The position numbers and the translations under genes are program-made. From contig DAIOHK010000004.1 of assembly GCA_036744795.1 (NCBI GenBank), positions 1 to 64,000 on the forward strand: a stretch of DNA of 64,000 nucleotides, read 5' to 3'. The DNA comes from UBA5486 sp036744795 (GTDB taxonomy: Bacteria; Bacillota; UBA4882; UBA10575). Shown here one piece after another: positions 34,438 through 43,057 of this stretch; within the stretch, counting starts at the first letter, position 1, and the number at the start of each line of letters is the position of its first letter. A model generated the notes under the pieces. The model was not told the origin of the DNA. It was given only the letters and a program-made list of their open reading frames with translations, and made no database searches.

Positions 34438-35910
34438 ATGGTAATTGAAAATCGAGAAGAATTAAGCAAAGATCCTGCTACTACCATAGTGACGAGTGAT
34501 GAGCAACGAACCAGCAATGGTAATCACCGGCCTGAGCGACCAGCAAAGAATCAGCAATGGCAGTCTTCTACTCAAGCGACGAGTAACGGATCATGTGTAA
34601 CGAGCCGAGTTGCTTTTCATACCTTGGGCTGTAAAGTGAATCAATTTGATACAAGTGGTTTGATTACTAAATTCCGTGAACAGGGGTATGAGATTGTTGA
34701 TTTTAAAGAACCGGCGGATATATATATTATTAATACTTGTACAGTAACAAAAACAGCTGAGCAAAAAGCTAGACAGTTAATAAGAAAGGTTAAACGGGAA
34801 CAGCCTGGGGCTTGGGTAGTAGTTACCGGGTGCTATGCTCAGACTAAAGCAAAAGCTCTAGCTAAAATGCCAGAAATTGATTTATTGGTAGGGGTAGCCG
34901 GGAGAAGCAACCTTGTTGATTTGGTAGAAGAGCAGTCTTTATGGAAAAAGAATAAGGTGATTCCTTGGGGGAGTTGTAATCAATTTGAAATCTTTACTCC
35001 AGAATATACCGGGAAGACCCGTGCTTTTCTAAAAATTGAAGATGGCTGCGAATCCTATTGTAGTTATTGTAAGATCCCTTTTGCCCGTGGCCCAATCCGT
35101 AGTCTCCCGCCGGAACAGGTGAAAGCTGAAATCAGGCGGATGCTGGAGCTCGGATATAAAGAGATTGTATTGGTTGGTATTCATCTTGGGGAATACGGGA
35201 AAGATCTTGATACTGACCTGGCCACTTTACTTACCGAAATTGAGAGTGAATGGAGAGGTGAAAAACAGGGAGAATGGCGGTTACGACTGGGTTCCATTGA
35301 GCCAAGAGATTTTACTCCTTTATTGATGCAAGTATTACACTCCTCTCGGCTAATATGTAATCATTTGCATATTCCTTTACAGAGTGGGAGCGGGACGGTA
35401 CTTTCCCGGATGAATAGAAGATATTCCCCTGATGATTATGCCGGCTTAATTTCCATGCTCCGCAAAGGTATCCCGCGACTTGCTCTTACTACTGATGTTA
35501 TGGTAGGGTTTCCTGGAGAAACCGAGGAGGAATTTACTGAGACCTTAAATTTTATTAAAGCAATCGGATTTTCCAGGATTCATATTTTCCCCTATTCAAT
35601 ACGAGAAGGAACCAAAGCGGCAAGAATGGATGGACAACTTTCCAGGAAGACTAAAGAGGAAAGGGTCAGACAAACTGAGGTAATCGCCGAAGAGCTAGCT
35701 AAAGAATACCGTTTAAAATTTTCTGGTGAGATAGTCGAAGTTTTGCTTGAAGAAACAAATCTTCGGGGGTATTGGGATGGACTTTCTCGAGAATACCTAA
35801 GGATTCAGGTAAAGGGGGATTGGCATGCAAATACTATATTGCAAGTACTTGTTACCACCCCGGAAACAGAGCCTCTTGTTGGTAAAGTGGTAAAAACAGG
35901 AGATATTTAA
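34438..35910 (+). CDS. mtaB: tRNA ms2t6A methylthiotransferase MtaB-like
   Basis: This radical SAM enzyme adds a methylthio group to t6A37 of tRNA. The UPF0004 domain has C65, C101 and C132 (LGCKVNQ, NTCTVTK, GCYAQ). The radical SAM cysteines are C204, C208 and C211 (GCESYCSYC), and a TRAM-like domain ends the protein. The conserved protein should begin near V58 (VAFHTLGCKVNQ). The first 57 residues are polar and derived from the family 2 repeat, an odd N-terminal extension. ATG 34438 has AAAGGAAGAG in front and no better start occurs near residue 57, so the extension may be translated. Confidence 0.9.
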   Translation: MVIENREELSKDPATTIVTSDEQRTSNGNHRPERPAKNQQWQSSTQATSNGSCVTSRVAFHTLGCKVNQFDTSGLITKFREQGYEIVDFKEPADIYIINTCTVTKTAEQKARQLIRKVKREQPGAWVVVTGCYAQTKAKALAKMPEIDLLVGVAGRSNLVDLVEEQSLWKKNKVIPWGSCNQFEIFTPEYTGKTRAFLKIEDGCESYCSYCKIPFARGPIRSLPPEQVKAEIRRMLELGYKEIVLVGIHLGEYGKDLDTDLATLLTEIESEWRGEKQGEWRLRLGSIEPRDFTPLLMQVLHSSRLICNHLHIPLQSGSGTVLSRMNRRYSPDDYAGLISMLRKGIPRLALTTDVMVGFPGETEEEFTETLNFIKAIGFSRIHIFPYSIREGTKAARMDGQLSRKTKEERVRQTEVIAEELAKEYRLKFSGEIVEVLLEETNLRGYWDGLSREYLRIQVKGDWHANTILQVLVTTPETEPLVGKVVKTGDI

Positions 35911-35990
35911 TAAAATGCATATTAATATATGAAGAAGGGTTTTTCTTAGTCATGTCGAAATTATGGATGTAGGGGAAAGGAGGTTTTGTA

Positions 35991-36338
35991 GTGAATGACT
36001 GCGTTTTTTGCCGGATAGCTAAAAAACAAATTCCGGCAGAGATTCTTCTGGAAAATGAGAAACTCATTGTTTTTCAGGACAAAAACCCCGTTGCCCCTGT
36101 TCATGTTCTACTGATCCCAAAGCAACATGTTAGTAGTATTGTTGATCCTTTGTTAACAGAGGATAAGCAATTAGCAGCAGAGATTTTTGCTGCTATTCAA
36201 GAGATCACGGAAAAAACCGGGGTAAACGAAAATGGCTTCAGGGTAGTAGTTAATCGTGGAACCCATGGCGGAGAATCTGTACCCCATTTACATTTTCATA
36301 TTATAGGCGGCAGAGAACTTTCCTGGCCTCCGGGATAA
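35991..36338 (+). CDS. hinT: HIT-family hydrolase (HinT-like)
   Basis: This is a small cytoplasmic nucleotide phosphoramidase or hydrolase. The histidine triad H99-x-H101-x-H103 is in SVPHLHFHIIGG, and the N terminus CVFCRIAKKQIPAE has the zinc-binding CxxC typical of HinT. Its 115 residues are standard. GTG 35991 follows AAAGGAGG. It is followed by rpsU, an arrangement common in Firmicutes. Confidence 0.93.
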   Translation: MNDCVFCRIAKKQIPAEILLENEKLIVFQDKNPVAPVHVLLIPKQHVSSIVDPLLTEDKQLAAEIFAAIQEITEKTGVNENGFRVVVNRGTHGGESVPHLHFHIIGGRELSWPPG

Positions 36339-36452
36339 TTGACTGGACTTGAGGATTATAGTATAATAAACTATTATTATTATTATTTTGTTTCTCTAAG
36401 AGAGTTATGTGCCTAAGGTTTTAAGTGGGCAGCGGAGGGGGGGAAGTAGATC

Positions 36453-36632
36453 ATGGCCGAAGTCAAGATCGGGAAGAACGAATCCCTAGATAGTGCCCTG
36501 CGCAGGTTTAAGCGACAGTGTCAGCGCTCGGGGATCCCGGCGGAGATAAGAAAAAGAGAGCATTATGATAAGCCAAGTGTACGTAGGAAGAAAAAGTCCG
36601 AAGCCGCCCGGAAGAAGAAAAAGAGATTTTAA
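36453..36632 (+). CDS. rpsU: Small ribosomal subunit protein bS21
   Basis: This 59-residue basic protein reads MAEVKIGKNESLDSALRRFK and ends in a run of lysine and arginine (SEAARKKKKRF), as bS21 does. It binds the 3' region of 16S rRNA and assists initiation. The start is preceded by GGAGGGGGG. The codons are visibly richer in G and C than the neighbouring genes, as expected of a highly expressed ribosomal protein. It lies 114 bases after hinT, with its own terminator. Confidence 0.93.
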   Translation: MAEVKIGKNESLDSALRRFKRQCQRSGIPAEIRKREHYDKPSVRRKKKSEAARKKKKRF

Positions 36633-36645
36633 AGCTGTCTCTTAA

Positions 36646-36675
36646 GGTCCACCCGCAAAGGGTAGGGCCTTTTTA
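36646..36675 (+). terminator. Rho-independent terminator after rpsU
   Basis: GGTCC-ACCC and GGGT-AGGGCC pair around GCAAA with one wobble and a bulge, followed by TTTTT. Confidence 0.8.
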
Positions 36676-36782
36676 TTTATTACCTTTCAATTATTAAAAA
36701 AAAATTAACGTATATTCTGAAACCATTAGTCTGTTTATATAGTTTATATAGATAAAGGAATAGATCATTCTATAGGATGGCA

Positions 36783-36937
36783 AATTTTATATTTTGATAT
36801 TCCACAAAATATTGATAGCCCCACTAGAATTGTCCGATTGAGAGGGTTCTTTGGATGTTAGACAATTCCCTTGAATAAAGGCTAAAATGCTATATATTAT
36901 GTTCAAATGACTCCATAGTTGATTATGCAATTTCCTC
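36783..36937. repeat. MITE-like palindromic element, copy 2 (inverted relative to copy 1)
   Basis: Read forward, this aligns with the reverse complement of 4396-4547. The shared blocks are CCACAAAATATTGATAGCC, then CCACTAG, a central GAATTGTC/GACAATTC stem, CCCTTGAATAAAGG, and the right end GATTATGCAATTTCCT (36921-36936). The left terminal repeat is badly diverged. It occupies the gap before the nfeD operon and may supply part of its leader. Confidence 0.6.
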
Positions 36938-36970
36938 AAATAAATGAATAATAAGGAAAGAGGGATCAGA

Positions 36971-38326
36971 ATGAAGTCAAAGAGGTTTAAAAGAATAAGC
37001 CCATTCACTATTGTTTTACTGGTAATTGCAATAATTGTAACCTTATTTTCCTACAGAAAGGCTGGTAATGCTGGAACTGATTTGCTATATGTAATACCTT
37101 TGAAAGGAAATATTTCCGGTGGTACAGCAGATTTTATTATCAGAGCTCTGAATGAAGCAGAAGATCGGGAAGCTGATGCAGTTTTATTGGAACTGAAAAC
37201 GTTTGGTGGTTATGCCGACTCAATGGCTGAAATTGGAGATGCTATTAGTACATCGAAAATTCCTGTTCATGTTTTTATTGAAGGTAGAGCCATCTCGGCT
37301 GGAGCGTATATTGCTCTTTGTGCCAATCAGATCGGAATGTCACCGGAAGCGGTAATAGGTGCATCACAGCCTTTGGTTCCGGATGGTACTCCTGCCCCGG
37401 AAAAAACTAAAGCTGCATTCCGAAAGATGTTTAAAGCGGCAGCTGAAGCACGGGCTAGGAGAAGAGGAATCGAGCTTAATACTTTACTGGCTGAAGCAAT
37501 GGTTGATCCGGATGTAGAAGTAGAAGGAGTGGTTGCAAAAGGGGAATTGTTGGCATTTACTGCGAAAGAAGCTTTAGAGCATAAATATGCGGATTTTATT
37601 GCCGACAATCGAAATGAAGCCATCATCAAATTAGGTTTAAGCGATTTGAATACTGTTGTTGTTCAACAAACGCCTGTGGAAAGTCTGGTACGGTTTTTAA
37701 CAGATCCCGTAATCAGTCCAATATTACTGATTGTAGGATTTACAGCGCTTATTATTGAGGTATTTACTGCGGGATTTGGCTTGGCAGGAATAGTTGGTGT
37801 TTCCTCGCTGGTTCTCTTTTTCGGGGCAAGAATTCTCTCAGGATTAGCTGGGTTTGAGGTTATTGTCTTGTTTTTCCTCGGCCTTATCTTGTTGATCCTA
37901 GAGGCTTTTGTGATTCCAGGTTTTGGTTTTGCCGGCATTTTAGGTTTGATATCAATGGGCGGTAGTATAATTCTTTCCTATGCTTCGAGCGGCCAGGGAC
38001 TGGCTTCGCTTGGAATCTCTTTGGCCTGGTCCTTGTTTCTTGTTTCCTTGGCTTTCCAATATTTAAGACGTAGCCAATTTTTAAACCGGATCATACTAAA
38101 AACAACAGCCGAAAGTGAGCAAGGTTATTCTGCTGTTCCTGTATATCAACAGTGTCTCGGAAAAACCGGGATAGTAGTACATCCGTTACGGCCTGCAGGA
38201 GTTATGGAATTAGAGAATGGACAGCGTTTAGATGTGGTTTCTGAGGGAGCCTTTATCCCCATTGGACAGCGGGTTAAAGTTATAGAGGTTGAGGGCAGGA
38301 GAATATTGGTTCGGGTCGAAGGTTAA
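36971..38326 (+). CDS. NfeD-family membrane protein with ClpP-like serine protease domain
   Basis: This is the long type of NfeD: a signal/anchor helix, an extracytoplasmic ClpP-class protease domain, four to five membrane helices and a cytoplasmic-type OB domain. The protease part shows S109 in AISAGAYIALC and the downstream IGASQPL; lysine 165-region AFRKMFKAAAEARARRRG could supply the base. The OB domain is GKTGIVVHPLRPAGVMELEN. ATG 36971 follows AGAGGGATC. It is encoded with the flotillin FloA, its usual membrane-raft partner. Confidence 0.87.
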   Translation: MKSKRFKRISPFTIVLLVIAIIVTLFSYRKAGNAGTDLLYVIPLKGNISGGTADFIIRALNEAEDREADAVLLELKTFGGYADSMAEIGDAISTSKIPVHVFIEGRAISAGAYIALCANQIGMSPEAVIGASQPLVPDGTPAPEKTKAAFRKMFKAAAEARARRRGIELNTLLAEAMVDPDVEVEGVVAKGELLAFTAKEALEHKYADFIADNRNEAIIKLGLSDLNTVVVQQTPVESLVRFLTDPVISPILLIVGFTALIIEVFTAGFGLAGIVGVSSLVLFFGARILSGLAGFEVIVLFFLGLILLILEAFVIPGFGFAGILGLISMGGSIILSYASSGQGLASLGISLAWSLFLVSLAFQYLRRSQFLNRIILKTTAESEQGYSAVPVYQQCLGKTGIVVHPLRPAGVMELENGQRLDVVSEGAFIPIGQRVKVIEVEGRRILVRVEG

Positions 38327-38362
38327 AATTAATGAAGTAAAATAGAAAAAGAGGTGTTGTTA

Positions 38363-39355
38363 ATGGAAACCATTTCTTTATTATTTATTGCACTGGCTGT
38401 AATTTTTGTTTTATTATTCTTTAATTTTGTGCCAGTTGGATTATGGATCTCTGCTTTGGCGGCAGGCGTTAATATTAAAATTTGGACACTATTTGCGATG
38501 AGACTGCGGAGAGTCCCACCATCCCGGATTGTTTTGCCAATGATTAAGGCAGTAAAGGGTGGGATTGATGTTACTGTCGATAAAATGGAAGCCCATTTTT
38601 TAGCAGGTGGTAATGTAGATCGGGTTGTTGATGCTTTGATTGCTGCTCAACGTGCAGAAATTAAATTGACTTTTGAACGGGCAGCTGCAATTGATTTAGC
38701 CGGAAGAAACGTCTTGGAAGCGGTTCAGATGAGTGTTAATCCCAGAGTAATTGAGACTCCGGAGATTGCAGCTGTGGCTAAGGATGGAATTGAACTTAAA
38801 GCTAAGGCTCGGGTTACCGTTCGGGCCAATATCGACCGGTTAGTAGGTGGGGCCGGGGAAGCAACAATCATTGCTAGGGTCGGAGAAGGGATTGTTACGA
38901 CTGTTGGTTCTGCGGAAACCCATAAAGCGGTATTAGAAAATCCAGATCGGATCTCCCAGACTGTTCTGGAGAAAGGCCTGGATGCTGGAACCGCTTTTGA
39001 GATTCTATCCATTGATATTGCCGATGTTGATGTTGGAAGGAATATTGGAGCTAAACTACAGATTGATCAGGCTGAAGCTGATAAGAATATTGCCCAGGCC
39101 AAAGCGGCTGAACGAAGATTTGCTGCTTTAGCTAGAGAACAAGAGATGAAGGCTCAGGTTCAGGAGATGCATGCTCGCGTGGTAGAGGCCGAGGCAGATG
39201 TACCACGAGCCTTTGCCGAAGCACTTCGTGACGGAAGAATAGGTGTAATGGACTACTATCAGCTGCAGAATATTCAGGCAGATACTTCAATGCGGGAATC
39301 GATTGGAAAAGGGACGAGACCTTCTTCTGAAGGGACAGAAAATATGAAAAAATAG
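38363..39355 (+). CDS. floA: Flotillin-like protein FloA
   Basis: This is a raft scaffold protein of the cytoplasmic membrane. The N-terminal membrane hairpin (LFIALAVIFVLLFFNFVPVG) is followed by a band-7 domain (VSINPRVIETPEIAAVAKDG-like text) and an alanine/glutamate-rich coiled coil (AEADKNIAQAKAAERRFAA). At 330 residues it matches B. subtilis FloA (YqfA). ATG 38363 follows GAGGTG with a six-base spacer. It lies 36 bases after the NfeD gene. Confidence 0.93.
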   Translation: METISLLFIALAVIFVLLFFNFVPVGLWISALAAGVNIKIWTLFAMRLRRVPPSRIVLPMIKAVKGGIDVTVDKMEAHFLAGGNVDRVVDALIAAQRAEIKLTFERAAAIDLAGRNVLEAVQMSVNPRVIETPEIAAVAKDGIELKAKARVTVRANIDRLVGGAGEATIIARVGEGIVTTVGSAETHKAVLENPDRISQTVLEKGLDAGTAFEILSIDIADVDVGRNIGAKLQIDQAEADKNIAQAKAAERRFAALAREQEMKAQVQEMHARVVEAEADVPRAFAEALRDGRIGVMDYYQLQNIQADTSMRESIGKGTRPSSEGTENMKK

Positions 39356-39377
39356 AATGGGGTGAGGTGCTGAGGCG

Positions 39378-39896
39378 ATGGGTTGGATTTGGATACTATT
39401 TATCCTTATTTCCGTGATTTCTAATATTTTTGAGAAAGTGGCAAAAACCCAACAAACTCAAAGGATACCCCGTCCGGGTAGAACAGGGGAGGGGGAGAAA
39501 GGGAGCAAGAACCCATCAGCTCCCAGACCAGTAGCTTTTCCCCCGTTTTTCCTTGAAGAAGAGGAAGATTATAATAAAGGTATCATACCTGAGGTAACAA
39601 AGTCGATTGAACCCGAGATCAGTCGAGTAGAAGAGAAAACTACGAGTCCGGGGCCCCTTGATACAAAGGGAAAAGGGAAGATCCCATTTGAGGAAGAGTT
39701 TTCTGAGGAAACCTTTGATGATGATATTTTATCCATGGAATCAATGGACGAAGATTTTGGTCAGGAGAAAGACTTTGTTGAAAAAGATGAGAGCGGAGAG
39801 AAAATAGAAACTAAAGATTTCTATTCTGCCTTTCTACTGGCACAGATAATTGCCAGGCCGGATTTTAAAACTATTCCCTGGAAACGTCGACTTTAA
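39378..39896 (+). CDS. Membrane-anchored acidic protein of unknown function
   Basis: I do not recognise this 172-residue protein. It has one N-terminal membrane helix (WIWILFILISVISNIF), a basic/proline stretch (RIPRPGRTGEGEKGSK), a long acidic and probably disordered middle, and a short conserved-looking end (FYSAFLLAQIIARPDFKTI). It is the third gene of the nfeD-floA operon, starting 22 bases after floA behind GGGGTGAGG. Short anchored proteins often follow floA, so a raft-associated role is plausible. Confidence 0.7.
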   Translation: MGWIWILFILISVISNIFEKVAKTQQTQRIPRPGRTGEGEKGSKNPSAPRPVAFPPFFLEEEEDYNKGIIPEVTKSIEPEISRVEEKTTSPGPLDTKGKGKIPFEEEFSEETFDDDILSMESMDEDFGQEKDFVEKDESGEKIETKDFYSAFLLAQIIARPDFKTIPWKRRL

Positions 39897-39928
39897 TAAT
39901 AGATTAAATAAATGGTTTTTTGACTTTT

Positions 39929-39965
39929 AAGTTGGTTAAGCTTTTAAAGCTAACCAACTTTTTTA
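39929..39965 (+). terminator. Rho-independent terminator of the nfeD-floA operon
   Basis: AAGTTGGTTA (39929-39938) pairs with TAACCAACTT (39951-39960), with GCTTTTAAAGC extending the stem inside, and a T run follows. Confidence 0.88.
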
Positions 39966-40075
39966 TAAATTGGTTAGCTTTTAATCAAACAAATGTATAC
40001 TTAATACTTATAGGCTGTAAGGCATTTTTCACAAAAAACATGATATAATCTATAAAAGTTTCGGGGGTGAAGCAA

Positions 40076-41464
40076 ATGCTTGAATTTAATAAGCGGAGCA
40101 ATACTTTAGAACAGTGGACATACAAATACAGTCTTCAGGATGTATCTGAGCCTAAATTATATAGACATTTATATAATTATGAAGAAGCACCAAAAATTCC
40201 GTTTAATCATCGGCAGGTGCCAATGCGTCCACCTGCTCAGATTTGGATTACTGACTCCACCTTCCGCGATGGACAGCAGGCCAGAGAGCCATATACTGTT
40301 GAGCAGATTGTTTATTTGTATAAACTTCTTCATAAACTAGGGGGGCCTAAGGGGATTATCCGCCAAACTGAATTCTTTCTTTATTCTAAGAAGGACCAGG
40401 AGGCGGTAGAACGTTGCTTAGAATTGGGGTACCAGTATCCGGAGATTACCAGTTGGATTCGGGCAGTAAAAGAAGATTTTCAGCTGGTAAAAGCTATGGG
40501 ATTAAAGGAAACTGGTATTTTGGCAAGTTGCTCGGATTATCATATTTTTAAAAAACTAAAGATGACAAGAAAACAAGCAATGGATCAGTTTCTTTCAATT
40601 ATTAAAGCGGCACTGGAGATCGGTGTTATTCCCCGGGTCCATTTGGAGGATATTACCAGGGCTGATTTTTACGGTTTTGTTGTTCCATTTGCGATTGAGA
40701 TTAATAGGCTTTCAGAGGAAAGCGGAATTCCGATCAAAATACGAGCTTGTGATACTTTGGGCTTTGGAGTGAGCTATCCTGGAGTAGCCCTGCCTAGAAG
40801 CGTACCTGGGATTATTTATGGTTTATGGCATCATGCTGGGATTCCCAGTGAAAGATTGGAATGGCATGGACATAATGATTTTTATAAAGTAGTAGCTAAT
40901 GCCGGGACTGCATGGCTATACGGATGTTCGGGAGTAAACTGTACCTTATTGGGGATCGGAGAACGAACCGGAAATTGCCCATTAGAAGCGATGGTTTTCG
41001 AATATGCAGCTCTCCGCGGAACTATGGATGGGATGGAACCTACCGTGATTACAGAGATTGCCGATTACTTTGCTAATGAACTTAATTACAAGGTTCCGCC
41101 GATGACACCATTTGTAGGCCGAGATTTCAATTTTACCAGAGCCGGGATCCATGCTGATGGTCTTCTGAAAGATGAAGAGATCTATAATATCTTCAATACA
41201 GAAAAACTTTTGAACAGACCGGTGGTAGTTGCAGTAAATCAATATTCCGGGATTGCAGGTATAGCCTTTTGGCTTAATCAATATTTTAATCTAAAAGATG
41301 AAAAAAGTATTGATAAAAAAGATCCAAGACTGCAAAAAATCAAAGAATGGGTAGATCAGCAATATGCGGAGGGACGTAATACGGTTATTGGTGATAGTGA
41401 GATTGAAGAAGCAATTAAACAGGAAACTCCGGATCTATGGAAAGAACTTTCGGAAAATAAATAA
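40076..41464 (+). CDS. Re-citrate synthase-like / homocitrate synthase-family enzyme
   Basis: This belongs to the HMGL-like TIM-barrel acyltransferases. The catalytic start is ITDSTFRDGQQAREPYTV, followed by RVHLEDITRADFYGF, the metal site LEWHGHNDFYKV and the FTRAGIHADGL region. The full-length pattern (IPFNHRQVPMRPPAQIWITD at the start and EEIYNIFNTEKLLNRP near the end) resembles the Re-face citrate synthase of Clostridium kluyveri from memory. That enzyme makes citrate from oxaloacetate and acetyl-CoA in anaerobes without the ordinary citrate synthase. It lacks the LeuA regulatory domain. ATG 40076 follows GGGGGTG; GTG 40067 is a poorer start. 2-isopropylmalate or homocitrate synthase activity cannot be excluded. 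Confidence 0.8.
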   Translation: MLEFNKRSNTLEQWTYKYSLQDVSEPKLYRHLYNYEEAPKIPFNHRQVPMRPPAQIWITDSTFRDGQQAREPYTVEQIVYLYKLLHKLGGPKGIIRQTEFFLYSKKDQEAVERCLELGYQYPEITSWIRAVKEDFQLVKAMGLKETGILASCSDYHIFKKLKMTRKQAMDQFLSIIKAALEIGVIPRVHLEDITRADFYGFVVPFAIEINRLSEESGIPIKIRACDTLGFGVSYPGVALPRSVPGIIYGLWHHAGIPSERLEWHGHNDFYKVVANAGTAWLYGCSGVNCTLLGIGERTGNCPLEAMVFEYAALRGTMDGMEPTVITEIADYFANELNYKVPPMTPFVGRDFNFTRAGIHADGLLKDEEIYNIFNTEKLLNRPVVVAVNQYSGIAGIAFWLNQYFNLKDEKSIDKKDPRLQKIKEWVDQQYAEGRNTVIGDSEIEEAIKQETPDLWKELSENK

Positions 41465-41948
41465 TTAAATCTGGCTAGAGATATTATCCGGCTCCGGTAC
41501 CTACCGGGGACCGGATGAGTGTCTTCAACTTCCCCGGTAAGAATATTTTCCTGTACTACATCGAATCTCTCTTAACCTCTTATTATTATCTATTTTACTG
41601 ATCATTACTAATTAATTATCTATGATTTAAAAGTGACACCAAAGTTTTTTATTCGGTATAAATTTTTTTAAATCAATTAATTACGAAATTCCCAAAAATA
41701 AATAAAAACTGGGTAAAAAATAATCATTTTCAGGCAAAGGGAAAGAATAAACAGTAACGAAAAATAAAATATTATCGAAATTAATTTGAAGAAAATAATT
41801 CTTATATAATATAAAAAACTTATGTTATTCTACCCGGCCATTATTTTACTGTTAATAATAGCTGGCGTAATAATTGTCTGAGAATGTGCTAAGCTGATTG
41901 TATTTTAGTATGATCAGTTAAAATGGCAAAAATTAAGGAGGAGTTTTG
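41465..41948. other. Intergenic region with a strong hairpin, then AT-rich sequence
   Basis: ATCCGG (41486-41491) pairs with CCGGAT (41511-41516), and inside them CCGGTA pairs with TACCGG. This is a stable stem just after the Re-citrate synthase-like gene but lacks a T run. The remaining 400 bases are very AT-rich and hold no gene. AATTACGAAATTCCC near 41679 may be a worn MITE end. A ribosome binding site (AAGGAGGAG) closes the gap. Confidence 0.5.
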
Positions 41949-42638
41949 ATGAAAAAGTGTTTTAAAGTAACTATGATGGGTGCTATTTTATTAGTCTTTA
42001 CTTTATCTTTAGTTTCTTTTGCTTCTACCCAGTTGGTAACAGATAATTTTACTGTTAATACCAGTAACTTTTCTGAAGACTATCAGGATACATGGTTTTT
42101 CCAGAATTGTTCAAAAAAGGATTTATGGAATGGAGTAATTAATACATCAGTTAAAGATGGTGTGCTTTTTATTACCACTACTGCTTCCAAAACGCCACAT
42201 ATTGTTAACTCTTACTATCCGGAGAATTTCAACTATGCTGTATCAGCTTATGTCAAGCCTGATGAAACTGCAAGTGCAGGGGTTTTAGCTAGATGGATTG
42301 ATAAAGAATATTTTTATGCCCTTAGAGTTCGAGGAGAAGGAACCCTAGATTTAAGTAATAGTAAAGTCGGCGGAGAGACACTAAATTCCTTAAATACTGA
42401 TCTTCCATTAACAGTCGAAATTCCAAATTTTGAGTTAGGTAAATGGTATAAAGTAACTGCAGTCGTTACAAATGAGGATAAGGAAGTAGTTATTAAAGGC
42501 TACGTGGATGATGAACTTTTAATGACCGTGAATATTACTGACCCGGCATTGCAACTTACCGAAGGTCAGGCCGGTTTATACTGCACAGTTAAAGGGGTAA
42601 CTGCCTGCTTAAAAAATTATGAGCTTTCCAGTTTATAA
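41949..42638 (+). CDS. Secreted beta-sandwich protein (LamG/DUF1080-like fold)
   Basis: I cannot give this a firm function. A signal peptide (GAILLVFTLSLVSFAS) precedes a single domain of about 200 residues with alternating strands. It includes SAYVKPDETASAGVLARWID and GKWYKVTAVVTNEDKEVVIK, the pattern seen in concanavalin/laminin-G-like and DUF1080 glycan-binding domains. It opens the cellobiose locus, although its own terminator separates it from the permeases. A carbohydrate-binding role outside the inner membrane is the likeliest guess. ATG 41949 follows AAGGAGGAG. Confidence 0.65.
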   Translation: MKKCFKVTMMGAILLVFTLSLVSFASTQLVTDNFTVNTSNFSEDYQDTWFFQNCSKKDLWNGVINTSVKDGVLFITTTASKTPHIVNSYYPENFNYAVSAYVKPDETASAGVLARWIDKEYFYALRVRGEGTLDLSNSKVGGETLNSLNTDLPLTVEIPNFELGKWYKVTAVVTNEDKEVVIKGYVDDELLMTVNITDPALQLTEGQAGLYCTVKGVTACLKNYELSSL

Positions 42639-42660
42639 TCCGCGGAATTACATATAAGAT

Positions 42661-42692
42661 AAAAAGCCCTTAATCTCTAGGGGCTTTTTTTA
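42661..42692 (+). terminator. Rho-independent terminator after the secreted beta-sandwich gene
   Basis: AAAAAGCCC and GGGCTTTTTTT pair around TTAATCTCTAG about 23 bases after the stop. Confidence 0.85.
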
Positions 42693-42751
42693 ATTGGGGG
42701 AATCGTCTTCTTTCCAAAGCAAGCATCCTTTTGCGGCCTAGTTTTAACCAA

Positions 42752-42790
42752 TTGAATTATGCAATTTCTGAAATTACGTAATTCCTTACT
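42752..42790. repeat. MITE-like remnant
   Basis: GAATTATGCAATTTC (42754-42768) and ATTACGTAATTCCTT (42772-42786) are two adjacent end-like sequences, as if an element had collapsed to its termini. Confidence 0.45.
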
Positions 42791-42924
42791 ACAGTTAAAC
42801 TTTAAAGTATGTTACTATAAAGTAAAATAGTAAGAAATAGTTAGATATTCTTTAAAAACAAGAGATAAAGGGAGATGATATTGGAAAAACATTCAGTAGG
42901 AGATTAGAGAAAAATAATGTTTAG

Positions 42925-42946
42925 TGCTATAATGACATCGATGACA
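42925..42946 (+). promoter_or_regulatory. Promoter plus LacI operator candidate before the cellobiose importer
   Basis: TGCTATAAT (42925-42933) is an extended -10 element. TGACATCGATGACA (42933-42946) follows at once, where the transcript would start. The same palindrome occurs at the lacI promoter (49049) and in the binding-protein gene (45145). A repressor bound here would block initiation. Confidence 0.65.
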
Positions 42947-43057
42947 TAATTTAGCTAGAGTCATTTGTTTTGCGGTAGTTTTCTGATCAGAAGAAGCTCA
43001 TTTACTATTAAAATCTAATATTATCCAGAGAAAGAAAACAAAAGGAGAGAAGAGAAG

